Assembly (NCBI RefSeq): GCF_000002995.4
Contig: NW_025062475.1
Span: 372,001-436,000 of the forward strand
Direction: 5' to 3'
From: Brugia malayi
Taxonomy: Eukaryota; Nematoda; Chromadorea; Rhabditida; Onchocercidae
Length of the DNA stretch: 64,000 nucleotides
Shown here piece after piece: positions 48,074 to 64,000 of the stretch. Within the stretch, counting starts at the first letter, position 1. Every line of letters begins with the position of its first letter. The position numbers were made by a program, and so were the translations under genes. The notes beneath the pieces are model-generated. The model had not been told where the DNA came from. It saw nothing but the letters and a program-made list of their open reading frames with translations, and did not search any database.

Positions 48074-48395
48074 AAAATTATCGGGTGCCAGCCTGAGCCA
48101 ACCTATAACCCGTCCCTTTTGCGCCTCCCTTCTGCTCGCTGGAATTGTCAACCCCCTTTCCCTCCCCCTTCCATCTTATCATTGTGCTGCATAGCGAGAT
48201 TCCAAAAAGAGAAAATGTGCTGTTAAATTGCAATCAATTTCGGGAAGGATGAGAAATACCCATTTGAAATTCCTAAAATTGCTTATCATTTCATACTTTC
48301 ACTTATTATTAATATTTCGATCAATTATATCTATTATCAATTTGTCATTTTATCTCTTAATGCAGCAAGATAATCTGTACAAAAACAAACTTTCG

Positions 48396-48478
48396 AATAT
48401 GATAATAATAATAATATGAATAATAAAAATAATAATAACAATAATAATAATAATAATAATAATAATATGAATATGAAT
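48396..48478 (+). repeat. AAT trinucleotide microsatellite
   Basis: ATA/AAT triplets with scattered ATG and AAC interruptions. Confidence 0.9.
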
Positions 48479-49387
48479 AGAAATAAAAACAATAAGAAAT
48501 AATTTCAAAATGATGAGAAAAATTACAAAATAATAAGAATTTAAGATATGAAGAAAAGAATATTAAGAGATAATTAAATATATAATATTAGAGGATTTTG
48601 ATTTAGGGAAAACTCAAAAATTATACAAATGATCTTAAGCATATGATTATGTTTTAGTTTTAAGTAAGTGAAATGGACAACTAACTTTTGATCACGAATA
48701 CCTCACGCAAGTGTCATGATACCAAAATATTATAATAATACATTCACAGCACTCTAAGGAAATTCAAAAAACACTTTTCATAATTGGCTCATGAAAATTA
48801 GATTATCTATTTATGATTGACGTAAAATACGTGATATCTTTCACAAAATCACAATGTTACAGTTCTTCATGAATGCTTGCATAATCAGTTGACAAATTCT
48901 CGAACAGTCAAACGGTCATACGGTATCTGTGACATTCATAAAAGTAAACTTTCCTTTTTAAAGCATTCCCATAAATAAATGTTTGTTGTCAAACTGCTTA
49001 ATATTATCAATTCTTCAAGCAAGTATTTTTCTCTCCATTTCTGTACCGAATTAGCTATTTCACAGGAAATATTTATTTAAATTTAGGATCGAAGCGCATT
49101 TTGAAGTGATGTTTGTAAAAAAAAAAAAAAAAAATAGAATTTAAAAATAAAATAATTAAGCAAATTTATAGATGCTTCTTGTCTTATATTAATCATTTCC
49201 TAAATGTAACGATTGTATTTTAATGTTTGATTCTTCTTAAAGCAATATATTATGCTTCAATTTCATTAATAGAAAATAAAACTTAGGCTGTAAAATATTC
49301 TATAGCAAATTTCGGGATTGATAATTTATGCTCATTTCACACACCAGAACAGGTTAGGTAGACTTTTTCACCTGACTATAAGAGATC

Positions 49388-49498
49388 GTGCTGCAAATAC
49401 ACGGCGGTACCGGGGTGCAACCAGTCACAGCTGTCTCCAAGGTCACCTGCACCTGCATAACTCCCTTTCAATCCTCTCTCCCTTTCCGCTCCTTCCAA
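49388..49498 (-). repeat. GC-rich conserved element, copy B (inverted relative to copy A)
   Basis: The reverse complement of this segment aligns with 20493-20607. The block from TTGGAAGGAGCGGAAA to TTTGCAGCAC is shared, with a two-base gap and a few substitutions. The change in the left arm (GGTGCAA in copy A, GGTGCAG here) keeps pairing with TTGCACC through a G-U wobble. It is followed by a CA-rich tract at 49605-49645. Confidence 0.75.
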
Positions 49499-52400
49499 CC
49501 TTTAAGGACTACTTCCTACAAAATATTATATATCATATGCGTTCACTTCTCACCAATCACCATCATAACTACCTATCATTACCGCTACTACATGTAATTA
49601 CATACACATACACACACATACACGTACATACACGCACATACACACAGAGAGAGAAATATCAGTTGGGAATTTCAAAGTTATTTCGAGAAATGATGAGATT
49701 ATCGATATGGCAAAAGGTTAATCATAATAAATATCCATGACTGATCTCTTTGCTCCATTCGAGCTAATTATCTAATCGTATTAGCAAATTCAGTATCACT
49801 ATCAACTAGACATTAAGATGATTTATCTCGATAGCAAAAAATATAGCTATTACCTGTTCTGGCTTATCAACCTGCTTCTTCTCAATCACATTAACATAAA
49901 TTGATAAAATGATCCATTAGGAAAAAGAACAGAAAGAATTCATTTGTTTTCATTACCTCCCACCCCCCCAAAAAAAAAAGAAAATAATTTATGTAAATAT
50001 GATTTGATAAGAGTGAAATTGAGTTTGATTAGATTCATTCACTAACCTTGACTATTCTTTATCAAAAATGAGTGAGGAACGGGAAGTGCAAGGAAGGCGA
50101 GATGACGGATGATCTCATCACTATTTCTTGACAGCACACAGGTGACAACTGTACAACCTGGTACAAAACATTTTCGCTTCTTCTTTCTAAGCTCTTCTCA
50201 TCTGGGCGGCTTTTTTTTTCCTACTGTTGCTGCTGCTGCTGCTATCGTATCCTCCTACATCATAGAATTGTGAGTACTGTAAGAGTTACAGTATGACGAA
50301 TGATTATTAAATTAATCTTTCTGCAATCTTTTAACTAGTATCTCTCGAGATCATATTAAAAAAAGATTATATTTGAATATAATAAATAATATTAAAATTA
50401 ATTTTTTGTTTTTTTTTTTTTTTTTATTTTGATAACTTGTTTATTAATAAAAATCTATCAATAATAGTTATTAGATATGAATAAATCATTCGAATTCTCT
50501 TCATTTGTCCTTTACAGACTTCTGATATCTTAAAACATCGAAAAAAACTATTTTCAAATTTCGAGAAAACTTTTCTTTATGTATTAAATATCAATAACAT
50601 TACTTGAATACCTTATTCCTCAATATTTGAAGAAGTATTTTTTCAACCATCTGTTTATAAGCATTATTTAATGAAATGACTAATTGACTGTTGGGGACAA
50701 AATGATGACAAGGTAAATTTTCAATTTGAAATGTAAAAGTGACATTGTTAAGAGGATAAGAAGCATCCGAAAGTATACAGAGTTTTGAATCATTGACTTC
50801 AAATACCTATGAGACATCGATATACGACATTTTGTTTTGTTTAGAATTAAACAAAAAGAAGACATAAAAATATTTTACATTGAAATGATTAGCTCGCTTG
50901 CACCTTTTTGAAATGTTCCAAAAAACATAATTAAACATTTTCTTTTTATCATCAAATTAACAAAAAAAAAAAAGAAAATTGTAATCCTTAAAATGCTACA
51001 TCATAATGAAAACAAATCAATATATTACATAACCCTTAATTAAATGATATGATAAACTCAGCAATCAAAAAAATTTATCACTTATCTTTTTCTTCTCCCT
51101 GTGTATCATTTAACGATCGCCATAACTATCCATCTGAGCCATTAAATTTTTTAAATTTCACATAAATACTGTTACCTGCCATTTCCTTGAATCTCTGACA
51201 TTATAAATTAGGTAGTCTCTGAACAAATGAAAGTGAAGAACTAAAATTATGATAGAAATAGGAAGTAAAAAAAAAAAAAACTTGCCAAAGCCGCTTGAAT
51301 GATTCAATCAATCGATTCAGTTGCAAAGCTTATTTTTTAATTTTTAATGACAACAATTTACAAAATTATAAAAAAAGCAATGTGAACAAATGCTCATTCT
51401 CGAGAAGTCATAAAAATAACAAAAAGACTAAATTAATGAGTTAAAGTATAATATGAGATTGATTATCATCAATGATAAGCAATAAAATGATAAAATGACC
51501 AGCGGATTAGAATATGTCACCAAACAATTGCAATTTCGGATTCTTCATATTTACATAACACATCGAATCAAATTTGATAGTTTCAATTCCACAGAATAAA
51601 ATTTTAATTTGTTAAACAACACTATTACTTATATTCTAAAGTAGCAGAAAAATCAATCAGAATAATTATCAACAATCAGGTAAATGATCAGGTGATAATT
51701 TGTCTCCATAAGAATGGACCATTATTTACATTGATTGTGACAATACCATTTCAACCTTGACCTGAACACATCTTTCACCATATATCTTCATTGCATATCA
51801 AGACTTACAATAGTAAGTCAAACTTATAATAGAAATTACGCCACGGGCGTAAAAGTACAGATTAAGGTATCATTTTACAATTAAATTGACGAAGTGACAT
51901 TTCGTATTGACATTGACATTGAGTTTCTTGAAAATGAGCTATGATTTATTATCTTCAATGGGATAAATGAAATACAGCGAATACAACTTGAAATGAATGA
52001 TGGTAGAATTTTTTTTTATAAAAATTTTAACATTTATCGTCTAACTTTAATAATTATTATCCGGAGAGATATTTTTTCATAAATTTTATGATAATAATAT
52101 GAAAACAAAAATTTTGACAAGAATTTTGTTTTGTTTTGCTTTGTTTTTTTTTTTTTTTTTTTTTTTTTTAATGTCTAATTAAGTTGAAAGTAATGAAAAG
52201 AAATACATATCATTCGAATTTTTTAGTTATCTAAATTATTTAAGTAAGAAAAATTTTTGTACAATCAATCATATTAACATTTGTTCACTTAGCTTTTAAT
52301 TTTTTTTTTTAATTTTCAGATATATTAAAGAGCTAAGATATATATATGTATGAAAATTTTTTCAAATATAAAAATTCGGTCAAATAAATGAATAAACTGT

Positions 52401-53090
52401 TACATTTATTTCACATAATCACATTCAATGTCACTATTTTATAAAATTGCACCTGTGAAATCAATCTGAAATTATCGGTTGATGAATGATTTCATAAATT
52501 TTATTTCATTTTAAAACTTGCATAGATGATTGTAAAATGATTGGCTGAAAAGAGAAAACAGATCAATTTGACCTAAATTATTATTTGCAAATAAAAGAAG
52601 TAAATGAAAAAGATAATATGAAAAGAGATTGAATAAATTCATTTATTTTATATGAGAATTGATGATGAGAGAGAAATAAAATTGACAGATATCCCTCTCA
52701 AATTGACGAATAAAATGTGAAAAATTTAGATCGGTGTTTATTATTTACAAACATTGTAATTATTACCTAATTTGATATTTGATCTTATACAAACATTAAC
52801 AAAATTTATTTTCACACTCTGGATAACAATGAGAATATTCGAGTAAATTATCTTCAATAATTTTAATTTATATTTTCATTTTTATTTATTTATTATATAT
52901 ATATATATATATATACATTTTTTTTTGGCTTATACTTTTTTTTTTTTAAAAAAAAAACTTACTATGCTATAAAATTTAAAAAAACATTATATTATGTCAT
53001 GATAGAATTCAAGAATTTATTATTATTTGTTTGTTTTCTAATTATTTTAATTGAATGATTTTTGTTATTTTTTGTATATTAGCAAAAAGA
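49499..53090. other. Intergenic, mostly AT-rich
   Basis: No gene recognised. Notable local features: CA/TA-rich tract at 49605-49650, a GC-richer patch with a GCT run at 50080-50265, a T run at 52145-52169 and a TA run at 52897-52915. Confidence 0.5.
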
Positions 53091-53600
53091 GTACGTCATA
53101 TTGTCAACTGTCAATGTTTACAACGTACGTCATATTGTCAACTGTCAATGTTTACAACGTACGTCATATTGTCAACTGTCAATGTTTACAACGTACGTCA
53201 TATTGTCAACTGTCAATGTTTACAACGTACGTCATATTGTCAACTGTCAATGTTTACAACGTACGTCATATTGTCAACTGTCAATGTTTACAACGTACGT
53301 CATATTGTCAACTGTCAATGTTTACAACGTACGTCATATTGTCAACTGTCAATGTTTACAACGTACGTCATATTGTCAACTGTCAATGTTTACAACGTAC
53401 GTCATATTGTCAACTGTCAATGTTTACAACGTACGTCATATTGTCAACTGTCAATGTTTACAACGTACGTCATATTGTCAACTGTCAATGTTTACAACGT
53501 ACGTCATATTGTCAACTGTCAATGTTTACAACGTACGTCATATTGTCAACTGTCAATGTTTACAACGTACGCCATATTGTCAACTATCAACGTTTACAAC
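53091..53600 (+). repeat. 34-bp tandem satellite, fifteen copies
   Basis: Units of 34 bases starting GTACGTCATATTGTCAACTG begin every 34 bases from 53091 to 53567. The first fourteen look identical by eye and the fifteenth is diverged (GTACGCC, CTATCAACG). There are no spacers, so it is not a CRISPR-type array. Each unit carries TACGTCA, the reverse complement of the bZIP/CRE-type core TGACGTA. The plus-strand reading frames of 170-216 codons in all three frames are by-products of the repeat. Confidence 0.97.
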
Positions 53601-54464
53601 AAAGAATGTTATATTTTGATGTTTTTCATTATACAAAATATATGCATAATTTTTGCTATTTCTTCTTTGTTCTTTGATATTTGTCAAATTTTTAGCTTCC
53701 ATTGAAATATTAACAAAAATTAATACTTATTTATTTAAAATAAAATTAAGAAAAAAAAATTCTACCACTTTCTACTTTTTCACTTTCATTAGATTTAATT
53801 TTTTCAAATTTTATTCACTTCAATTTTTATTCTAATCAAAATTTCCTTTTAATTAAAGCAAACATTCTTACTTTGTTAATTTTACCAATTTCATGTAATA
53901 TTCCGTGATTAATATTATACTTTTACATATGTTTACATTGTCACCAAACTTAGTAGAGAAAATAAAAAAATTGAAAAAAAAATAATTGATAATTGAATAA
54001 CCGAATAGAATAGCTTAAATCATCTCTAGAATGATAATTACTAATTAATCAATTAAGTAATTTATCATCAAATTAAGTAATTGTAGTGGGGCAATTTCTC
54101 TTTTCTCATTCTTAATTTTATTTTAATTAAAATATTTTAGGAATTTCTTTTCATATTCTTAATTTACTACAATTTCACAGTTGCAACGAATGTTCAATAA
54201 ATCGTCAAATAAACATTTACATATATACATAGCAAATATAATAACTTTATAAAAAAAAAAAAAAAAATAATGAATAAATGATTTATTTAAGTTAAATAAA
54301 AATTCTATTTGTTAGTTATCATTAATATTGCTAATATTAAGCAAATAAAATAAATTAATTTAATTAAAGCATTTTAGGAATTTTAGAATTATTCTTAATT
54401 TACTATAAAAAATTAATTATTCTATTCTATATAGTTTATTGCTAATTTACTAATATTATTAGCA
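53601..54464. other. Upstream region of agmo-1
   Basis: AT-rich spacer between the 34-bp satellite and the first agmo-1 exon; no motif can be named with confidence. The TTATTAG acceptor ends at 54462, two bases before the ATG. Confidence 0.45.
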
Positions 54465-56146
54465 ATGCTATCAAGAAATAATACAAAAAAATGGTTATCA
54501 TTGGAAGATATATTTACGAATACTTCATTGGGTCAACGTATGCTTAATCAAATTAATTTAAATAATCTTCGATATACATATTATTTAATTACACCAAATG
54601 AAACAATGTTTGAAAGTGTAGATGAAGTACCTAATTATACTTTACAGGTAATTTCATTTAATTATTCCCTCTTTTTTTTTTTATTAATTCAATTATTGTT
54701 AGCAAAACTTTAATTTAGTTATAAATTTATTTGAAATATTTTTTTATTAGAAATTATAGCTTCATTTATATGTATATACTAACAATGAATGATTTATTAT
54801 TATTTTCATAATTTCTTCATATAAATAATTATTATTTTTATTGTTGCATTTACAATAAAATCTTAGAAAATTTTCAGAGATATTTTTTTTTTGATTACTT
54901 AATTATATTTATTTTATCAGCAAATTTATTAGCTTATTTAATAAATTAGCCATGTTGATTGATTATCTAGATTAAATTTTAGATTTTGTATCGTTAGCAT
55001 CATTAAGTATTGAAATAGGTCAGTAATAATTAAAAAAAAAATTAATTCAGTGTTTATGAATCATTTTATTAAAAAAAATTTTCAAATTTGATAGTGAAAA
55101 AAAACAAAAGTTCTTATTATAAATATATAGGTTAGTCTTTGGTGGTTATTATTTATCATATGTGAATTTTGTTTGTTATGGTTAAGCGGAAATGTCAATC
55201 GATTTGCGCTCAACGATTCTGTTACATCAATTTCTGCTGGTATTCTCTCACAGTGTTTCAAGTAAAATTTCTCTCGTATTTCTTTAAAAAAAAAAAAAAA
55301 AAAAAAAAAGAAAAAAGAAAACAAAAAGAAATTGGATTAATCAATAAAGAAATGTAATTAATTGGAGATGAAATGCTTTTTAATTATGATTACTTCATTA
55401 ATTATTTTAATCATTATTTAAATTATTTGCTATTTCTAATTCTAAAGTTTATCAAAAGGATTTCTCTCTCTCTCTCTGTTTACATTACTTAAATATTTTG
55501 CTTAATTATTTCAATTTGATAGTATCTCTTTTTACATAAAAAAGAAGAAAAAAACAGATCAGAGTGTAGCACATTTGTAGAATTTGAATTCATATTTGAT
55601 TTAAATTGATAATATATTTGAAATTTTTATTTTGAAAATTACAAAAGGAATAAAATTTAATGAAAGTAGTATTATTAAAAGATTACAATTTATTGAAGGA
55701 CATTTTAGGCTGGAAATAAACAAGCTGATTGTCAATTTGAAAGTTAAAGCTTATCTTTTTAGTCTAACTGAATAGAAAACTTATCTCAATTTAGCTGCAT
55801 AGAAGAATTTTTGAGAAAAAACAAAAATTATTTCATTTCATATTCAAATAATTATGCTAATATTTTCATTTTCTAATAAAGTGGATGCTGCGAGATTTAA
55901 TTTTAAGCTAATTATATTAAATGATATTATCGATTAAGTCTTTCAAATGATTTAAAATTAAATTCAATAAACTTATATTTGTTAAATTGAATAATTTCTT
56001 AGAGACTCATCATTTAAAAAAAACAAAACAAAGTTGTGGTTTTCCTGAAAATTGAAATTAAATCAAATTCAAATTAGTGTTAAAATAGCAACTGATAATA
56101 GATAAATTAATTGAAATAATTGATAATGTATTAAATATGTATCAGA

Positions 56147-56181
<35 letters not shown>

Positions 56182-59100
56182 AACTCATAATGAGAATTAT
56201 TTAAAAAATTTCATTAAATTTGATAGATTTGGTGGTCGAACAATTGCAATATTTCTTTATGATTATATTTGGAATAATTTTCGATTAATTGAAAATTCAT
56301 GGAACTCACCGTTAACATGGATTTTTTGCTTATTTTTTCAGGATTTTATGTATTATCTTGGACATCGTGCTATTCATGATATGTATTTTTTCAATTTATA
56401 TTCATTTTAATTTTTTTTAAACTATTATATATTAGCATTTAAAATAATATTTTCTAAATTTTATTTCAAAGTTTTTTCTTTTTCTACAGATTGGATTTCT
56501 TTGGGGATTTCATGTTATACATCATAGTTCGGAATATTTTAATTATACAACAGCTCTTCGACAAGCTGCTATTCAAGGTTAATAATTAAACAAAAACAAA
56601 AAAAACAACAAGAAATGCATCAATGTTAAAGTAAAACTAATCACTTATATTTATTAAACAATTTTTTTTTTATTGATTTTAAAACTTAAAATTTTTTCAA
56701 TAAATATTAAAATTATCTAAACTTTTTTTTTCTTTTCTTTCAGATATTGGACTTGCTATTTATGATGTTCTTCAAGCATTTTTCATTCCACCATCAATAT
56801 TTTTGGTTCATCGATATTTCAGCGAAATTTATCAATTTACCTTACATACCACTGTATTGGTTTCACTTTTAATTTAATTTTTATTAATAAACAATTTTTC
56901 TTTTTACAAAAAACATATGAAAATTTGATTCATCAAAAAAAAAAAAAAAAAAATAATTAATCAAAAGAAATTTAATCATTAAAAAATTTATTTATTAAAA
57001 AAAAAAAAAACAAATGATGAATAAAATTAAAGAAAAACAAATGGTTCACAAATAATAGTGCACTTTTTTGGTTCTTTTTTTTAATCTGTGAAGGTACATT
57101 TTTCATATTGACGTAACGTAGCAAACGTAACATAAAAACATTCTACATTTTGAACTATATGAAAATATTTTAGGAGTATATTATTAAATTCGAAATAAAT
57201 TTTTAACTATTAAAATTCATATGCGTAATTAATGAAATTGAATAGATTTAAATACCTTCTTAAACATCGAATAATAATTGCAGTTATTTGATAATTATGG
57301 TAAGCTAGGAATTATCCTCAATACGCCATCACATCATCGTGTTCATCATGGTCGTAATCCTTACTGCATTGATCGTAATTATGCAGCTGTATTCATCATA
57401 TGGGATAAAATATTTGGTACATTTGAGCCGGAACGTCAATCTGAAAAACCGGTTTACGGGATTATTAATCAAGAAATGACATTCAATCAGATTTATCTTC
57501 AGGTCTTCTTTTACATGTATATTTTTAAAATTATTTCAAAATATGTTTTAAAATAGAATTGAAATGTGATTATAAACTTATGCTTGTAAATGGAATATAA
57601 ACTTAGAAATATTTAAAAATTTCAAAAAAATTTTATAATCCAAATTTTTTAAAAAATTTTGAAAGTTATGTTTTTTTTTTTTTTCTTCATAATATTTTGC
57701 ATAAAATCTTAAATATGACACTTGTAAATTTTGTAAACTTTTTCACTATTCAATGGTATTACGTTCTTAGTCCGTGAAACTTTTTCACTACTCGGTGGTG
57801 GTATGTATCACGTTCTTATTCCGTGAAACTTTTTCACTACTCGGTGGTGGTATCGCACAAAACTTATTTAATGATCGCTCAAATAATAAATCGAAATAAA
57901 TTTTCTAGTTTCATACCTTATATAATCTACTATTTATCAAATGGAGAATGAAAACAGAAAATGGCGAATGGATATTTCGAGGAATTGAAAAATTGAAAGC
58001 TATTTATTATCCACCAATATATATGCCTAAAATGAAAGTGAAACGATACTTTCATTGGTTTACAATGGTTGATCATGAAGAAGGCATTCCATTGGTGAAT
58101 TTAATTCATTTCAATTTCCTAAAACATCATTTTTTTTTTTTTAATTTTTCATTTAACTTGACTTATGATAAACGAGTGAACAATAAATCATTGGTAGCTC
58201 TATGAATTTTCAATATTTTCTAATCTAATTTTACTTTGATCAAATCTAAATCAAATAATTTAGATTGAAAATGAAATAATTCGCTATAATCCAAAAATTT
58301 CGCACTGGAAAAAGATATATTGTTTGGTACATTTCATGCTACTATTAGCTGTATTTTTTCATTTTGAAATTGATCGCAATCAATTGTCACATCTTGATTT
58401 CAATCTGAAATTAGCATTCTTTATTATAACCATACAATCTTTGGGAGCATTTTTTGATCGCAAGTTTGTTACTATTATTTTTTATATATTTAAATTATAA
58501 CTCTTCACTTTACACACAAAGAAAAAAAAAAATCTTTTTAGCAAGGCATACAGTTATGAGATTCTGTATTAAATCATTCTTTCATTAAATCTAACTTTTT
58601 TTTTTTTTTGAAAGCGTAACGTACGGTAGCAACGTATTATATGTCAATTCGCGTACGTCACTTCAGTAGCATAATACAAATTATTGATAGCTTAGCCAAA
58701 TAGATGGATTAAGCTTAACAATGAAATTGAAGAAAATTTCATTATTGTGCAATTCTCTCAGTTTATCCTTGTCCCGGAAAATGATCTGATTGATATCGGA
58801 AATGATAGCAATGCTATATATTAGACTAATTGAAATTTCCGGTTCCGATTCGTTATCTTATGTACCAGTAGTTGTAGTCACCGTAGCCTATTTTACTGCT
58901 AGATAAAAAGCAGATCACGTCAAAATAAACGCAAAAGATGCTTATTTCGACGTATACTACGAATGACACGTTACTTCTCCTAATGTCAACCTGATCGGTA
59001 AAAAAAATGAAACAACTAGGCTAACACCATATAAAGAGAGAAATTTTGCAATTTGAAAAACAATCACAAATAGAAATGATAGTTGATACTAAAAGAGTAA

Positions 59101-59864
59101 AAACAAACTTACGATTTATATAAAGGCTATGGATCATAAATGAAGAAAAGATCAAATAGAAGAAAGATCAATCAATTAGAGGCAAGCAAGATAGTTTTTT
59201 ATTTTATTTTTCATTAATAAATTGTCATTTAGAAGCATTTAGAATTTGAAATTTTAATTTCTTAATACAAATACAATTTTAAGAATCTATGCACCATACC
59301 AAGAAGTTTTGCGATGTATTGGTGTAACAGCATACTACTTTTACATTATTATTGATCCTATAGGTGTACAACCAAATAGACTATTCATGATGACAATTTA
59401 TATATCGAGTGCAGTATTCTGGAGTGTCTATATTGCATCGCATGTAAGTACAAAGACAAAGCACAATAACAGGAAAATAAACTATCAATTAACAAAAGAT
59501 AAACTATCAATTCACTTTAAAATTTTCGGATTTCAATCATACCATTATACAAAATTATGTAGAAAATTAGAGCAATCTATGTTTTGCAATTATTGTTCTT
59601 TAATTTTTATCAACTTTAACTTCAGATCATTAAAAAAAATTCTTTAATTTATCAGCTTTAACTTCAGATCAATGTAGTAAATCACAAAAATACTGGAAAA
59701 AATAGCAAAATGGAACAGATTTCAACAATTCAGGTAAGTGCTACAACTCATTGCCACACAACAAACCAAAAATTTTATAGGGCTTAGGTTTATTTGAGTT
59801 CACTTCACTAGAGATATTCATTTTTTTTCAGGCAGTAACGAATGGCAGCAATCTACCGTATTAA
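54465..59864 (+). CDS. agmo-1: Alkylglycerol monooxygenase (AGMO/TMEM195)
   Basis: Tetrahydrobiopterin-dependent, di-iron, ER-membrane enzyme that cleaves the ether bond of alkylglycerols; fatty-acid-hydroxylase superfamily. Eleven exons: 54465-54647, 55131-55261, 56227-56380, 56490-56577, 56744-56853, 57284-57502, 57909-58094, 58264-58463, 59284-59443, 59668-59733 and 59832-59864, for 509 residues. Diagnostic blocks are LITPNETMFESVDEVPNYTL, NDSVTSISAGILS, YIWNNFRLIENSWNSPLTW, the iron-binding histidine clusters HRAIH (about 151-155), HVIHHS (about 164-169) and PSHHRVHHGRN (about 237-247), NYAAVFIIWDKIFGTFE, and several C-terminal hydrophobic segments. The junction 56380/56490 needs a non-canonical splice or a one-base error: the strict GT-AG choice shifts the frame and destroys HVIHH. 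The last two short exons are weakly supported. Introns at 56854-57283 and 58464-59283 contain CGTAACGT-type motifs. Confidence 0.9.
57740..57856 (+). repeat. Short tandem repeat in agmo-1 intron
   Basis: Three diverged copies of a unit of roughly 50-60 bases built on AACTTTTTCACTACTCGGTG, GTGGTAT and ACGTTCTTATTCCGTG; the last two share almost all of it. Confidence 0.8.
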
Positions 59865-60050
59865 TCATTTATCAATCGCAAATCACAGATATCATTTACG
59901 GAAAATCTGTTTTGTGTTCAAAAACATAACAATATGAAATACTAACAAGATATGTTTTTTGCAAGCAATAATTTCAAGATCAAATTGGTTCCGTAAAGAA
60001 TTTCATTGCTTTTTTGAAATTTGCCACTTAATAGAAAATGGCATGGAAGG

Positions 60051-60056
60051 AATAAA
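60051..60056 (+). terminator. Poly(A) signal AATAAA for agmo-1
   Basis: First AATAAA after the agmo-1 stop (59864), lying 8 bases from the mcm-5 stop codon on the opposite strand; if used, the agmo-1 3' UTR would run into mcm-5 coding sequence. Confidence 0.35.
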
Positions 60057-60063
60057 TGATAGA

Positions 60064-64000
<3,937 letters not shown>

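Larger units (their letters stand above)
47476..49387. other. Intergenic, upstream of the HLH-like gene
   Basis: AT-rich with two large trinucleotide microsatellites (47928-48073 and 48396-48478) and a GC-richer patch at 48075-48180 (CCCGTCCCTTTTGCGCCTCC). No exon series recognised. The poly-Leu, poly-Thr and poly-Ser reading frames come from the microsatellite. Confidence 0.5.

Noticed and set aside
47886..48194. Poly-Leu, poly-Thr and poly-Ser reading frames on both strands
   Set aside because: Produced by the ATT/ACT/GCT microsatellite.
50060..50200. GC-richer patch with vague similarity to the inverted GC-rich element (GGTACA, CAGGTGACA)
   Set aside because: Only scattered short matches; not enough to call a third copy.
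53051..53705. Plus-strand frames of 170-216 codons; also a CRISPR-like look
   Set aside because: All three frames are open because the 34-bp unit lacks stops; there are no spacers between units, and the host is a eukaryote.
54982..55017. Possible agmo-1 microexon reading FVSLASLSIEIG
   Set aside because: In the phase delivered by exon 1 it hits a stop; exon 1 joins in phase to 55131 and gives the expected transmembrane segment.

Overview
This is eukaryotic nuclear DNA from a nematode. It is very AT-rich, its genes are cut into many short exons by small introns with long poly-T/poly-A runs, several first exons begin just after a TTNCAG-type acceptor (suggesting spliced-leader trans-splicing), and one site (10226-10247) is identical to the nematode SL1 spliced leader. 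Gene content and base composition suggest a clade III (spirurid/filarial-like) worm; the species is inference only.

Layout. (1) 1-7041, minus: ntl-3/CNOT3, a CCR4-NOT subunit, with the 3' end outside the window. (2) 7042-11547: intergenic, with a weak small ORF and the SL1-identical site. (3) 11548-13608, minus: a complete five-exon nematode seven-transmembrane receptor. (4) 14715-16304, plus: a small single-pass membrane protein of unknown family. (5) 16305-23872: 7.5 kb without a recognisable gene; about 19.4-22.7 kb has a different, less AT-rich composition full of simple repeats and holds one copy of a GC-rich element. (6) 23873-30183, plus: mtm-3, a myotubularin-FYVE phosphoinositide phosphatase. 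(7) 32245-34430, plus: CDK10-like kinase. (8) about 35599-40327, plus: a CK1/TTBK-like kinase that appears to be decaying. (9) 43676-47421, minus: a probable non-basic helix-loop-helix protein not recognised further. (10) 47476-54464: intergenic, with the inverted second copy of the GC-rich element and a 34-bp satellite. (11) 54465-59864, plus: agmo-1, alkylglycerol monooxygenase. (12) 60064-64000, minus: mcm-5, a replicative helicase subunit, 5' end outside the window; it is tail-to-tail with agmo-1.

The genes are a mixture of housekeeping functions (mRNA deadenylation, phosphoinositide turnover, cell-cycle/transcription kinase, ether-lipid cleavage, DNA replication) with lineage-specific ones (receptor, TTBK-like kinase, two unrecognised proteins). 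There is no operon-like spacing and no shared pathway. Four tandem satellites lie in introns or flanks of the kinase, HLH and agmo-1 genes. I resolved the exon structures by reading phase and splice sites by eye; coding lengths close in frame for ntl-3 (partial), the receptor, the small membrane protein, mtm-3, CDK10, the HLH gene and mcm-5 (partial), while CDK10 and agmo-1 each require one non-canonical junction. No tRNA, rRNA or CRISPR array was recognised.
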